Shown one piece after another: positions 15,938 to 23,804 of a stretch of DNA of 37,546 nucleotides. The position numbers were made by a program, and so were the translations under genes. The stretch is from CAZLFA01 sp964558665 (GTDB lineage Bacteria > Desulfobacterota > Syntrophia > Syntrophales > PHBD01): contig CAZLFA010000039.1 in NCBI GenBank assembly GCA_964558665.1, positions 1 to 37,546 on the forward strand, given 5' to 3'. Below the pieces are notes generated by a model, which was not told the DNA's origin, did not search any database, and worked only from the letters and a program-made list of their open reading frames with translations. How positions within the stretch are numbered: the first letter of the stretch is position 1; the number at the start of each line of letters is the position of its first letter.

Positions 15938-16926
15938 AGCGGCGTCATGCACGGATCGTCGGCACGGGGCACTATGTTCCGGAAAGGGTAGTGACCAATG
16001 ATGAACTGGACAGGATGTATCCGGAACCGGTAGGCCCCTGGCTTGTCGAGAACCTGGGGATTCGTGAGCGACACATTGCCGCGCCGGATGAAGCAACGTC
16101 CGATCTGGCGGCGGAGGCGGCGCACCGCGCTCTCAGGAAATCCGGACTTCATCCCTGCAAGCTGGATATGATCATTGTCTGCACGGATACCCCGGACTAT
16201 CTGTCGCCGGCAACCGCCAGCGTCGTCCAGCACAAGATCGGCGCCGTGAATGCAGGGGTGTTTGACGTGAACTGTGCCTGCGCATCCTTTGTAACAGGAG
16301 TGGCCTGCGGAGCCAATTTCATCATATCGTCGCCTCATTTTCGGAACGTGCTTGTAATAGGCGCCTACGCCATGTCAAAATATCTCAACTGGCAGGATCA
16401 CCGCACAGCGACTGTATTTGCTGACGGCGCCGGCGCCGTCGTCCTTCAGGAATCGGAGCGCCCCGGTTATTTAAGTTCCATCTTCCTTGCCGACGGCAGC
16501 TACCACGATTATATGGGGCTTTATGTGGGAGGGACCTGCAAACCTGCAACGTGCGCGGCTGTGGAAAAAGGTGAGCATTACCTGACCATTGCCAGGAGAT
16601 TTCCTCCCGACGTCAACAGCAGGAACTGGCCGAAACTCGTGCGCCGCATCGTGAGGCAGGAAGGCTATAAGGTAAGCGACATAGATTTTATCCTTTTCAC
16701 ACAGATAAACATCAATACGATAAGAGAGGTCATGCTCAAGTTGAGGCTGCCCATGAAGCGGACACACTGGATAGTCGACAAATGGGGATACACAGGATCG
16801 GCCTGCGTGGCGATGGCTCTGGACGATGCGATCAATCTGGGAAAGGGACCGAATCCGGGCGATCTGGTATTGCTGGTTACATCCGGGGGCGGCTATGCGA
16901 TGGCCTGCGCGGCGCTTATTTGGTGA
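15934..16926 (+). CDS. Ketosynthase III (FabH/OleA-superfamily)-like protein with altered active site
   Basis: A 330-residue thiolase-fold protein of the KAS III type. The N-terminal GTGHYVPERVVTNDEL and GIRERHIA segments and the nucleophile loop DVNCACASF (Cys116 aligning with FabH Cys112) are clear. However, the FabH catalytic His motif PHQAN reads FTQIN here (Thr256 in place of His), and the YGNTSAAS-type motif reads WGYTGSAC (Tyr286 in place of Asn). Cys is therefore kept while the decarboxylation/condensation residues are lost. It may be an acyltransferase or a carrier-like or non-decarboxylating enzyme rather than a standard fatty-acid initiator. It overlaps the acyl-CoA ligase gene by ATGA, so it probably uses that ligase's CoA product. 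Confidence 0.85.
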   Translation: MKRRHARIVGTGHYVPERVVTNDELDRMYPEPVGPWLVENLGIRERHIAAPDEATSDLAAEAAHRALRKSGLHPCKLDMIIVCTDTPDYLSPATASVVQHKIGAVNAGVFDVNCACASFVTGVACGANFIISSPHFRNVLVIGAYAMSKYLNWQDHRTATVFADGAGAVVLQESERPGYLSSIFLADGSYHDYMGLYVGGTCKPATCAAVEKGEHYLTIARRFPPDVNSRNWPKLVRRIVRQEGYKVSDIDFILFTQININTIREVMLKLRLPMKRTHWIVDKWGYTGSACVAMALDDAINLGKGPNPGDLVLLVTSGGGYAMACAALIW

Positions 16927-16985
16927 GTTTTATCCTGTTGCCTTTCTATCTCCGGCGGCTATTCGGACAAAGTGAGCATGAACAA

Positions 16986-18293
16986 ATGATATCTGATAAA
17001 TCACGCTATGATGCCGGGGAGATTTTTCTGGCGGCTGTAAGAGCTGTCGATCCTTACAAACTGGTCAGGGATCGGGCGGGTAGATTTATATCTGAAATAG
17101 ACAGAACAAGATATTATCAACTGCACCTGCTGAGCATCGGCAAGGCGGCGGTTCCCATGGCGAAAGCGGCATGCGAGGCCGCAGGCGATTTTCTGGCGGG
17201 CGGCATTGTGCTTACAAAGTACGGTCATGCAGGAAGTGGCCCGCTGCCGGGCTGCGTAAAAATTTGTGAGGCGGGACATCCTGTCCCCGACGATAGCGCT
17301 GCAAACGCAACGGAAGAGATCATAAGGATGATTGCCGGTGCGCGCGACAGGAAGACAATTCTTCTGTGCCTTTTGTCGGGAGGAGGTTCTTCTCTGCTTG
17401 TATCTCCCTATGGTAATTTGACACTGGAAGAGAAGCAGACAGTGACACGGATGCTTCTTGAAGCAGGTGCCGATATCGGTGAACTGAATACGGTAAGAAA
17501 GCATCTCTCAGGAATTAAAGGCGGGAGACTGGCACAGCAAGCCTTTCCCGCGAAAATTATTTCTTTCATACTGTCCGATGTGATCGGCGACCCGCTGGAC
17601 GTAATCGCCTCGGGTCCCACCGCTCATGACGAGTCTAAATACAGCGATGCCCTCGATGTGATAGAGAAATACGGTCTGGGAACGCGCATGCCGCCGAAAG
17701 CCATTGAAATTCTGCTTCAAGGTGCAAGAGGAGATATTCCGGAGACTCCCAAGGCGGACGATCCTGCATTCAGAAATGTCGAAAACATGATTATCGGCAG
17801 CAACAAAACCGCCATCGAGGGTGCCCGTGTGAAAGCCATTAGTCTCGGATATGAAGCGGCAATCCTGGCTTCCGATCTTCATGGTGAGGCCAGGGAGGCC
17901 GGTGCGCGTCTGGCTGCCGATATCCTGAAGATCCGGGACAACAACAGACGCAGGTTGTGCCTCATTGCCGGAGGTGAGACGACGGTTAAGGTGACGGGTA
18001 ACGGTCGTGGCGGAAGAAATATGGAATTTGCTTTAGCATTTGCAAGAGAGATAAATGGATGCCCCGACATTACCTTCCTCTCTGCCGGAACGGACGGAAC
18101 CGACGGACCGACGGATGCAGCCGGAGCCATTGTAGACGGTGGGACGATACAACGAGCGGAGAGCATGGGCTTGCAAGCCGAAGATTATCTCGAACGAAAC
18201 GATACCTACACTTTTTTCAGGAAAACCGCGGAGCTGCTGGTCACGGGACCTACGGGCACCAATGTCATGGATATTCAAATCGCCCTGCTTTAG
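16986..18293 (+). CDS. MOFRL-family glycerate 2-kinase-like protein
   Basis: About 435 residues matching the GckA/TtuD-type glycerate kinase family (older annotation: hydroxypyruvate reductase). Visible marks are SIGKAAVPMAKAA near the N-terminus, LCLLSGGGSSLLV, the HLSGIKGGRLA segment, a SDVIGDPLDVIASGPT motif, and the C-terminal MOFRL domain with GNGRGGRNMEFALAFA and SAGTDGTDGPTDAAGA. Known members phosphorylate glycerate at C2. The start is uncertain: ATG at 16986 fits family length, while a GTG at 16923 would overlap the upstream stop; neither has a strong ribosome site. It follows the ligase/ketosynthase pair with a short gap, so co-transcription is likely, although a metabolic link is not obvious. 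Confidence 0.87.
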   Translation: MISDKSRYDAGEIFLAAVRAVDPYKLVRDRAGRFISEIDRTRYYQLHLLSIGKAAVPMAKAACEAAGDFLAGGIVLTKYGHAGSGPLPGCVKICEAGHPVPDDSAANATEEIIRMIAGARDRKTILLCLLSGGGSSLLVSPYGNLTLEEKQTVTRMLLEAGADIGELNTVRKHLSGIKGGRLAQQAFPAKIISFILSDVIGDPLDVIASGPTAHDESKYSDALDVIEKYGLGTRMPPKAIEILLQGARGDIPETPKADDPAFRNVENMIIGSNKTAIEGARVKAISLGYEAAILASDLHGEAREAGARLAADILKIRDNNRRRLCLIAGGETTVKVTGNGRGGRNMEFALAFAREINGCPDITFLSAGTDGTDGPTDAAGAIVDGGTIQRAESMGLQAEDYLERNDTYTFFRKTAELLVTGPTGTNVMDIQIALL

Positions 18294-18350
18294 AATGATG
18301 TTATCAACTTTTCCTTTGGGTATTATCAAATCATTCCAGTACGTTTTTCA

Positions 18351-18375
18351 AGGAGTCGATAGGAGTCGATAGGAG
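18351..18375 (+). repeat. Short direct repeat (AGGAGTCGAT x2)
   Basis: Two perfect tandem copies of a 10-base unit followed by a partial third (AGGAG). It lies between the kinase-like gene and the PAS remnant. Likely replication slippage. Confidence 0.6.
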
Positions 18376-18409
18376 AAAGAGGCAAAAGCACACGCCAACC
18401 GGATGACGC

Positions 18410-18920
18410 TTATTTCTTGTCAAATAGTTTTGGATATAAATTTTGTGCACAATCCGGACAAATACCATGGCTGAAGTCAGCTTCCGAGTGAGAGCTGATA
18501 TACGATTCTATCTTGTTCCAGTAGCCTTTATCATCACGGACCTTTTTGCAGACGGCGCAAATGGGTAGCAGTCCACTCAATTTTTTGACTTGGGAAAGCG
18601 CTTTTTCAAGTTCTGAAATCAAGATCTGCGGTCACGATAAGATCGTGTGCCGTTTCCGCCAACCAGCGATACTTTTCTTCACTTTTACGCAGGGATTTCT
18701 CCGCTTGTTTGCGTTTCGTGATGTCGCGGTCACAGCCCCGATACCCCAGATAATTCCCCCGGGCGTCGATAATGGGTATCCCTCTTGTTTCAAGTATTAT
18801 CTCACGTCCGTCCTTATGAACGTTTATATTTTCCAGTCCCGAGAAAGGACGTCTGGACTCCGATATTTCCTTAAACACTGCGGCTATGTTCTCTGCCGTA
18901 TCTTTCGGATAGTGGTGTGT
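18410..18920 (-). pseudogene. Remnant of a PAS-domain sensor protein
   Basis: The minus strand carries two adjoining frames that together resemble the end of a deltaproteobacterial multi-PAS protein. The upstream piece (18606-18920) has half a PAS domain (the GYRGCDRDITKRKQAEK end) and the opening of another (EEKYRWLAETAHDLIVTADLDF), then stops. The downstream piece (18410-18622, another frame) resumes at a coiled coil, SELEKALSQVKKL, and a Cys-rich tail (LLPICAVCKKVRDDKGYW ... ICPDCAQNLYP) known from such sensors. The body of the second PAS domain is missing at the junction, and an in-frame stop precedes the first piece. Internal deletion plus frameshift plus N-terminal loss makes a pseudogene the best reading. 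Confidence 0.75.
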
Positions 18921-18938
18921 TTAATTTCAGCCCTTGTT

Positions 18939-19124
18939 TCAGGATGATTTCTGAAACGACTCATTGGTGAGAAGAATATTCCTTGACGGGTTTTCACGCG
19001 CATATGCGATCAGGCATTTGTCGCCCGGCTGCGGCGGACCTTTGCCGGGATCAGCCGGATCATACCGGAGATCTGCCTTGCCGCTAAACACCATACCCAT
19101 AAAGTCATTGAATTGATAAGTCAC
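18939..19124 (-). CDS. Unrecognised short frame, possibly a gene remnant
   Basis: A minus-strand frame (GTG start proposed, no good ribosome site) encoding a protein-like stretch with GMVFSGKADLRYDPADPGKG and IAYARENPSRNILLTNESF. The frame stays open upstream for about another 30 codons without a good start. It lies just upstream of the PAS remnant and may belong to the same decayed region. No family recognised. Confidence 0.25.
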   Translation of the reverse strand: MTYQFNDFMGMVFSGKADLRYDPADPGKGPPQPGDKCLIAYARENPSRNILLTNESFQKSS

Positions 19125-19198
19125 GACAAGGGGTGATGAGGAGCTATTCTCCGACTCTTGTCTTTGGCTGCGTCTCTGATTATTGCCTCGGCAATTTC

Positions 19199-19223
19199 AG
19201 TCGTAATTGTAAAAATTACGACT
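19199..19223. repeat. Perfect 10-bp palindrome upstream of phaC
   Basis: AGTCGTAATT and AATTACGACT flank a 5-base loop (GTAAA). It lies 88 bases before the phaC ATG and is A/T-rich at its centre. It may be an operator for a phaC regulator or an RNA hairpin in the leader. No T-tract follows on the plus strand. Confidence 0.55.
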
Positions 19224-19310
19224 TGTTATTTCAGAAATTAGGTTGTATCTTTGCAAGACTTCCCCGTGATCAAGGCGGGATGATTTGCATGAGAAAGGAG
19301 AGACAGACAA

Positions 19311-21047
19311 ATGGGAAACTACCTGTTTAAAGGCATGGCAAGTGTAGATCGTTTTATTCATTCGCGCCAGGCGAAATTCACCCTGAGTATTTCACCCGCG
19401 GCCATGATGCTCGCCTATCTTGACTGGGCCGTCAATTTTGTCAACGCGCCGGGCAAGTTCATACTGCTCACGGAGGAATTCAGTAATGAGCTGACGAGGC
19501 TGGTCGGGTCGATTCTTCAGGAAGGGATGGAACAAAAAGACGGCAAGCCGGATAAACCTCCCGGAGATCCCCGCTTTGCAGCGGAGGAATGGCAGCAGTG
19601 GCCTTACAATTTCATGTACCGCTACTTTCAGCTTGTCGAGTCGTGGTGGCAGAGCGCCACAACCGATGTTCCCGGTGTTTCGAAACATCATCAGAACGTG
19701 GTTTCCTTTATGTCGAGGCAGATTCTCGACATGTTTTCCCCGTCGAACATTTTCCTTACCAATCCGGTCCTGCTGAAGGTTACCAGGGAGCAATGCGGGG
19801 CGAACCTTGTGCAGGGTTATAAAAACTTTATAGAAGACCGTCTGCATCTCATGTCGGGTAAAAAACCCGTCGGCGCCGAAAATTTTGTCGTAGGAAAACA
19901 GGTCGGCGTAACCCCCGGCAAGATAGTTTACCGGAACAACCTGATCGAATTGATCCAATACAGTCCGACAACGGAAAAGACATACGCAGAGCCGATTCTG
20001 ATTGTGCCGGCATGGATCATGAAGTACTACATATTGGATCTGTCTCCAAACAATTCGCTGGTTAAGTATCTTGTCGACAAGGGTCATACCGTCTTCATGG
20101 TTTCCTGGAAGAATCCCCGTTCCGATTACCGGCAGACAGACATGGAGGATTACAGAGAAATGGGCGTCATGTCGGCCGTCAATGCCATATCGGTCATCAT
20201 GCCGGAAAGGAAAATCCATACGGCAGGCTACTGCCTGGGCGGCACCATCCTGAGTATAGCAGCGGCGACCATGGCGCGCGACGATGACTCGAGGCTTCAG
20301 ACCATGACACTGCTTGCCGCGCAGACGGACTTCGAAGAGGCCGGAGAGCTGATGCTCTTCATCGACGAGAACCAGGTGAACTTCCTGGAGGATATCATGT
20401 GGGATCAGGGGTACCTGGATTCGAAGCAGATGTCCGGCGCCTTCCAGGTGTTGCGGTCAAATGATCTTTTCTGGTCGCAGATCATCTATAATTATCTGAT
20501 GGGCCAGCGCAGGCCTCTCAATGATCTCATGGCATGGAACGCGGATGCAACGCGCATGCCCTACAGGATGCACAGCGAGTATCTGCGCAGGCTGTTCCTG
20601 AACAACGATCTTTCCGAAGGCCGCTACAAGGTGGGCGGAAGAGAGATCACAATCCGGGATATCTGCGCGCCTGTTTTCATCGTTTCCACTGTACAGGACC
20701 ACGTCGCTCCCTGGCGGTCGGTTTACAAGTTCAACCTTTACTCGAATCCCCAGGAGATAGCCTTTATTCTGACAAGCGGCGGCCACAATGCCGGTATTGT
20801 GAGTGAGCCGGCCAAGACAAAACGCACCTACCGCTATACAGTGAGAAAACGCGGCGAGAAGTACGTCGACCCCGACACCTGGGTGGAAAACACTCCTGTA
20901 AGCAAGGGGTCATGGTGGATTCCCTGGCAGGAATGGCTGGTAGCTCATTCTTCGCCCGACATGGTTGAGCCGCCTCCCTCGGGTTCGCAGAAGAAGGGTT
21001 ACAGGGTAATTATGGATGCGCCGGGTTCGTACGTCTTGGGAGAATAG
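19311..21047 (+). CDS. phaC: Polyhydroxyalkanoate synthase (class I-like PhaC)
   Basis: Polymerises hydroxyacyl-CoA into storage polyester on cytoplasmic granules. The alpha/beta-hydrolase core has the PhaC lipase-like box GYCLGG (306-311, nucleophile Cys308), the Asp in VQDHVAPW (Asp463) and the His in SGGHNAGI (His492). The N-terminal domain has the family pattern FMYRYFQLVESWWQ and the NPVLLKVTREQCGANLVQG segment. Length 578 matches class I enzymes. The ATG follows AAAGGAGA by a suitable spacing. No phaA, phaB, phaE, phaJ or phasin gene is adjacent, so monomers must come from elsewhere, for example beta-oxidation intermediates (inference). A terminator follows. Confidence 0.95.
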   Translation: MGNYLFKGMASVDRFIHSRQAKFTLSISPAAMMLAYLDWAVNFVNAPGKFILLTEEFSNELTRLVGSILQEGMEQKDGKPDKPPGDPRFAAEEWQQWPYNFMYRYFQLVESWWQSATTDVPGVSKHHQNVVSFMSRQILDMFSPSNIFLTNPVLLKVTREQCGANLVQGYKNFIEDRLHLMSGKKPVGAENFVVGKQVGVTPGKIVYRNNLIELIQYSPTTEKTYAEPILIVPAWIMKYYILDLSPNNSLVKYLVDKGHTVFMVSWKNPRSDYRQTDMEDYREMGVMSAVNAISVIMPERKIHTAGYCLGGTILSIAAATMARDDDSRLQTMTLLAAQTDFEEAGELMLFIDENQVNFLEDIMWDQGYLDSKQMSGAFQVLRSNDLFWSQIIYNYLMGQRRPLNDLMAWNADATRMPYRMHSEYLRRLFLNNDLSEGRYKVGGREITIRDICAPVFIVSTVQDHVAPWRSVYKFNLYSNPQEIAFILTSGGHNAGIVSEPAKTKRTYRYTVRKRGEKYVDPDTWVENTPVSKGSWWIPWQEWLVAHSSPDMVEPPPSGSQKKGYRVIMDAPGSYVLGE

Positions 21048-21067
21048 GATCGGTTATAAGAGGCTTA

Positions 21068-21092
21068 GCCTGTGGTGGCCACAGGCATTTTT
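21068..21092 (+). terminator. Intrinsic terminator of phaC
   Basis: GCCTGTGG pairs perfectly with CCACAGGC around a 3-base loop, followed by ATTTTTG, 20 bases after the phaC stop. Confidence 0.8.
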
Positions 21093-21108
21093 GCATGACA
21101 AAATAAAG

Positions 21109-21193
21109 CCGTGCGCAAAAGGCTTTCCGCGGCTCAGAATATTTTTCAACAAGAAAATATTTAATTCGCCGCTTAAAAACCCTTTGCGCACGG
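21109..21193. repeat. Long imperfect hairpin (85 bases)
   Basis: Nested inverted repeats: outer arms CCGTGCGCAAAAGG (21109-21122) and CCCTTTGCGCACGG (21180-21193) match at 13 of 14; middle arms GCGGC/GCCGC (21129-21133, 21168-21172); inner arms AATATTTT/AAAATATT (21138-21145, 21154-21161). On the minus strand it is followed by CTTTATTTTG, so it could end the ychF/GH17 transcript. Its size and nested form are also compatible with a dispersed palindromic element or small RNA. Confidence 0.6.
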
Positions 21194-21262
21194 TTACGCA
21201 AAGCCTTCCATAAATTTTATGATGCAGGCCGATTGATTACATAACGGCAATACAGAACACGA

Positions 21263-22513
21263 TTACTGGATCATGCCGGCTTTGGGATTGAGGTTGCCGT
21301 CCCAGATGCCGAATTTGGCCTCCCTGCTGCCTTTCCACGGCTTGTCGAAGGCTTCGAAATAGAAATACCTGACGCCTTCGGCACCGGCCCATTTTCTCAT
21401 TTCCGTGTGGTATTTGACCGCGCTGGCCAGATCATAGACCGCCGGTCCGTAAACACCGCCTTCTGAAGGCCATCCTGTCTCGCCGATGATGATATCCTTG
21501 CCTTTGTAGAGATTCTTAAGCTGGACGTATGACGATTTGATATTGTCCACTGCCGCATCGACAGATACGGGGACGAGGCATGGATAGATGTGCACTAAAA
21601 CAACATCGCACGCGTTCACAATGCGTACGTCGTTGGCCTCCTTCCACGATAAGCCGCTTGTAACCTTCACCGGCAGACCCTTCAACTGATCCTTCACATA
21701 GGCGATATAGTTTATCAGCGTGTCCGCACCGACGCCGTTCTGGGTCGCTTCGTTGCCCACTATGGCGATGTCGATTTTTCCCGCTTTGGCCAGAGAAACA
21801 AGGTTCTTTACCTCTTCATTGTCCAGAGGCGCCGCTTTCGATGTCTGCTCATTCAGCCAGGCACCTGCGGCGATCTTTATCGCGGGGTTATACTGGCGGG
21901 CGATTTCCGGCACCTTTTCGAACCCTCCCGTGACGCTGTATGTGCGCAGCCATTCCGTATAGGGCGCAACTCGTCCCAGCAATGTTTTCAACTGCTCATT
22001 CTGGGCAGGGCTTCCGGCAGCCTGCGCAGGATTGTCGTATGATCCGAAACATAAGCCGTGATAAATCTTTTTGGCGGCGATGGGTGGCACTGCCGCAACA
22101 GGGACTATATCAGGTGTCGTTTTCTTGGTAAGATTATTTTCGACGTTCTTGTAAAAAAACTCGGCAAACTGTTTGTCTCCGCTAATCACTGAAAAACGAA
22201 TGGAGACCTTTGTTAAGTTTTTTTCCGCCGGTGTCACGGTTATCAGCATGGGGTTGTTGCCCTTTGTCTCCACGGCGTATCCCTTTTCCGGCTGGGCAGG
22301 TGCTGAAGTATCCAGTTTTATCTGTGCGATAGTCTGTTTTACTGCATTGAAGGTGGTATCCAGATCGTAGGCATAGTAATTTGTCACCTCGCCGCCCTTC
22401 CATATTGAATACCCCTGATAGGCTGCCCCTACGATCGGGAGAGCTGCCACACAGCCTGCAGTCAGGCAGGAAGCAATAAAGAGCGTTGCGAAAATAAATA
22501 GTTTTCGTATCAT
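21263..22513 (-). CDS. Lipoprotein with DUF3568-like domain and GH17 glycoside hydrolase domain
   Basis: A 416-residue predicted lipoprotein. The start at 22513 has AAGGAG upstream; a longer frame from 22534 spans that ribosome site. The signal peptide ends in lipobox LTAGC (Cys21). Residues about 22-132 resemble the small DUF3568 lipoprotein domain (GAAYQGYSIWKGGE, then a FNAVKQTIAQ helix and beta strands). After a Pro/Ala linker, residues about 148-416 form a GH17 barrel: LCFGSYDN, the acid/base Glu255 in IVGNEAT and the nucleophile Glu345 in IIGETGWPS, with a late YFYFEAFDKPWKG. GH17 enzymes act on beta-1,3-glucans, including transfer reactions. It lies downstream of ychF on the same strand with a 62-base gap. 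Confidence 0.85.
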   Translation of the reverse strand: MIRKLFIFATLFIASCLTAGCVAALPIVGAAYQGYSIWKGGEVTNYYAYDLDTTFNAVKQTIAQIKLDTSAPAQPEKGYAVETKGNNPMLITVTPAEKNLTKVSIRFSVISGDKQFAEFFYKNVENNLTKKTTPDIVPVAAVPPIAAKKIYHGLCFGSYDNPAQAAGSPAQNEQLKTLLGRVAPYTEWLRTYSVTGGFEKVPEIARQYNPAIKIAAGAWLNEQTSKAAPLDNEEVKNLVSLAKAGKIDIAIVGNEATQNGVGADTLINYIAYVKDQLKGLPVKVTSGLSWKEANDVRIVNACDVVLVHIYPCLVPVSVDAAVDNIKSSYVQLKNLYKGKDIIIGETGWPSEGGVYGPAVYDLASAVKYHTEMRKWAGAEGVRYFYFEAFDKPWKGSREAKFGIWDGNLNPKAGMIQ

Positions 22514-22575
22514 GATGTCTCCTTTCCAGCGCATAGAAAAATCTGCATCCGCAGTTTCCGGTTGTGATACAAATT

Positions 22576-23607
22576 TCAGACATTGAAACGGAAGGTTATA
22601 ATGTCTCCGTCTTTGACGACATATTCCTTGCCTTCGAGCCGCAGTTTGCCCGCCGCCTTCACTCCCTGAATAGTGTTTCCGTGGGAGATGAAATCATCGA
22701 AAGCGGCCACCTCCGCCTTGATGAAGCCGCGTTCGAAGTCCTTGTGAATCGCCGACGCCGCTTTGGGCGCCTTTGAGCCCTCAGGAATGACCCAGGCGCG
22801 GATCTCATGGTCGCCGATGGTGAAGAAACTTATCCGCCCCAGCAGGGCAAAGGCGGCATGGATTATTTTTTCGAAGGCCGGTTCTGTGATTCCTATGGAA
22901 TTCAAAAACTCTTTTTGATCTTCGGGTAAAAGGCCGGCGAGTTCGGATTCTATCTGGCAGCAGATGCCCATCACGGGCGAGGATAGCGCGGCTTTATTCC
23001 TGAATGATTCGGTCAGCGTTCTGTCGTCTTCGGCTTCGTTGATAACGACCATTTCCGGCTTTATCGACCAGAAGGAAAAACTTCTCAGGGCAAACGATTC
23101 ATCGGGGGAAAGATTCATGGCGCGCAATGGTTTCCCTTCTTCAAGGTGTTCCTTTGTCCTGGGCAGAAGTTCCGATTGCTGAATGTCAATTGATTTGAGT
23201 GCGTTTTTAGGGGTCTTCAGGAGTTTTTGCAGACGGTTTTCAACGATCAACAGATCCGACAGGATTAGCTCCTCTTCCAGCTTGCGGTACTGATGGATGC
23301 ACTCCTCGACATCGGGCACCGTAAAACCGTCGATTATATGAAGGATAGCTTCCGTGCCGCTCAGATTCTGGCGCATGGCGTCCCATGCCTTTTCTCCCAC
23401 CGCATTTACATCTACGAAAGGTATCCTGGCCTGTATTACCTTTTCTCGCGGATAGGCTTTGGCAATCTGCTCAAGCCTTTTGTCGGGCACCGCTGCCTGG
23501 CCTCTGACGCATGACTCCCCGTGGGATGTATGGCTTTTGATTCCCGTCATGATCTCGAACAGTGTGCTCTTACCGCTTTGCGGAAGTCCGACGATGCCGA
23601 TTTCCAT
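22576..23607 (-). CDS. ychF: YchF/Obg-family ATPase
   Basis: YchF is an Obg-family P-loop protein that prefers ATP and binds ribosomes. The start at 23607 follows AGAGGTAGG. The 343-residue protein has a P-loop GLPQSGKST (residues 7-15; the common form is GLPNVGKST), DVNAVGEKAW in the switch region, ILHIIDGF, the NxxE-type base-specificity motif in VVINEAE, and a C-terminal TGS domain (about 265-343) with FFTIGDHEIRAWVIPEGS and a GDIITFRF end. In many proteobacteria ychF follows pth; here it is about 11 kb away on the other strand and is divergent in its P-loop, so a second, canonical copy could exist elsewhere. Confidence 0.88.
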   Translation of the reverse strand: MEIGIVGLPQSGKSTLFEIMTGIKSHTSHGESCVRGQAAVPDKRLEQIAKAYPREKVIQARIPFVDVNAVGEKAWDAMRQNLSGTEAILHIIDGFTVPDVEECIHQYRKLEEELILSDLLIVENRLQKLLKTPKNALKSIDIQQSELLPRTKEHLEEGKPLRAMNLSPDESFALRSFSFWSIKPEMVVINEAEDDRTLTESFRNKAALSSPVMGICCQIESELAGLLPEDQKEFLNSIGITEPAFEKIIHAAFALLGRISFFTIGDHEIRAWVIPEGSKAPKAASAIHKDFERGFIKAEVAAFDDFISHGNTIQGVKAAGKLRLEGKEYVVKDGDIITFRFNV

Positions 23608-23628
23608 GAAACCTACCTCTAAATAAAT

Positions 23629-23658
23629 AATATACCAGCGCGGTTTGCCTGTTGGCAA
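23629..23658 (-). promoter_or_regulatory. Probable ychF promoter
   Basis: On the minus strand TTGCCA (23653-23658) and TATATT (23629-23634) are separated by 18 bases, with the -10 ending 21 bases before the ychF ATG. Confidence 0.5.
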
Positions 23659-23804
23659 GAAAAAAGGAAGCGGATAAATCTTTTTGACAGTTGGTTAATA
23701 ATTTCTTAAACTTAAAACCATTAATGCCGTGTTTGTCTCCGGCATCCGTTAAAGATCAGGCTGTAGCCGCTGTATAGATAATAAATGTGAGAAAAGGAGG
23801 AAGC

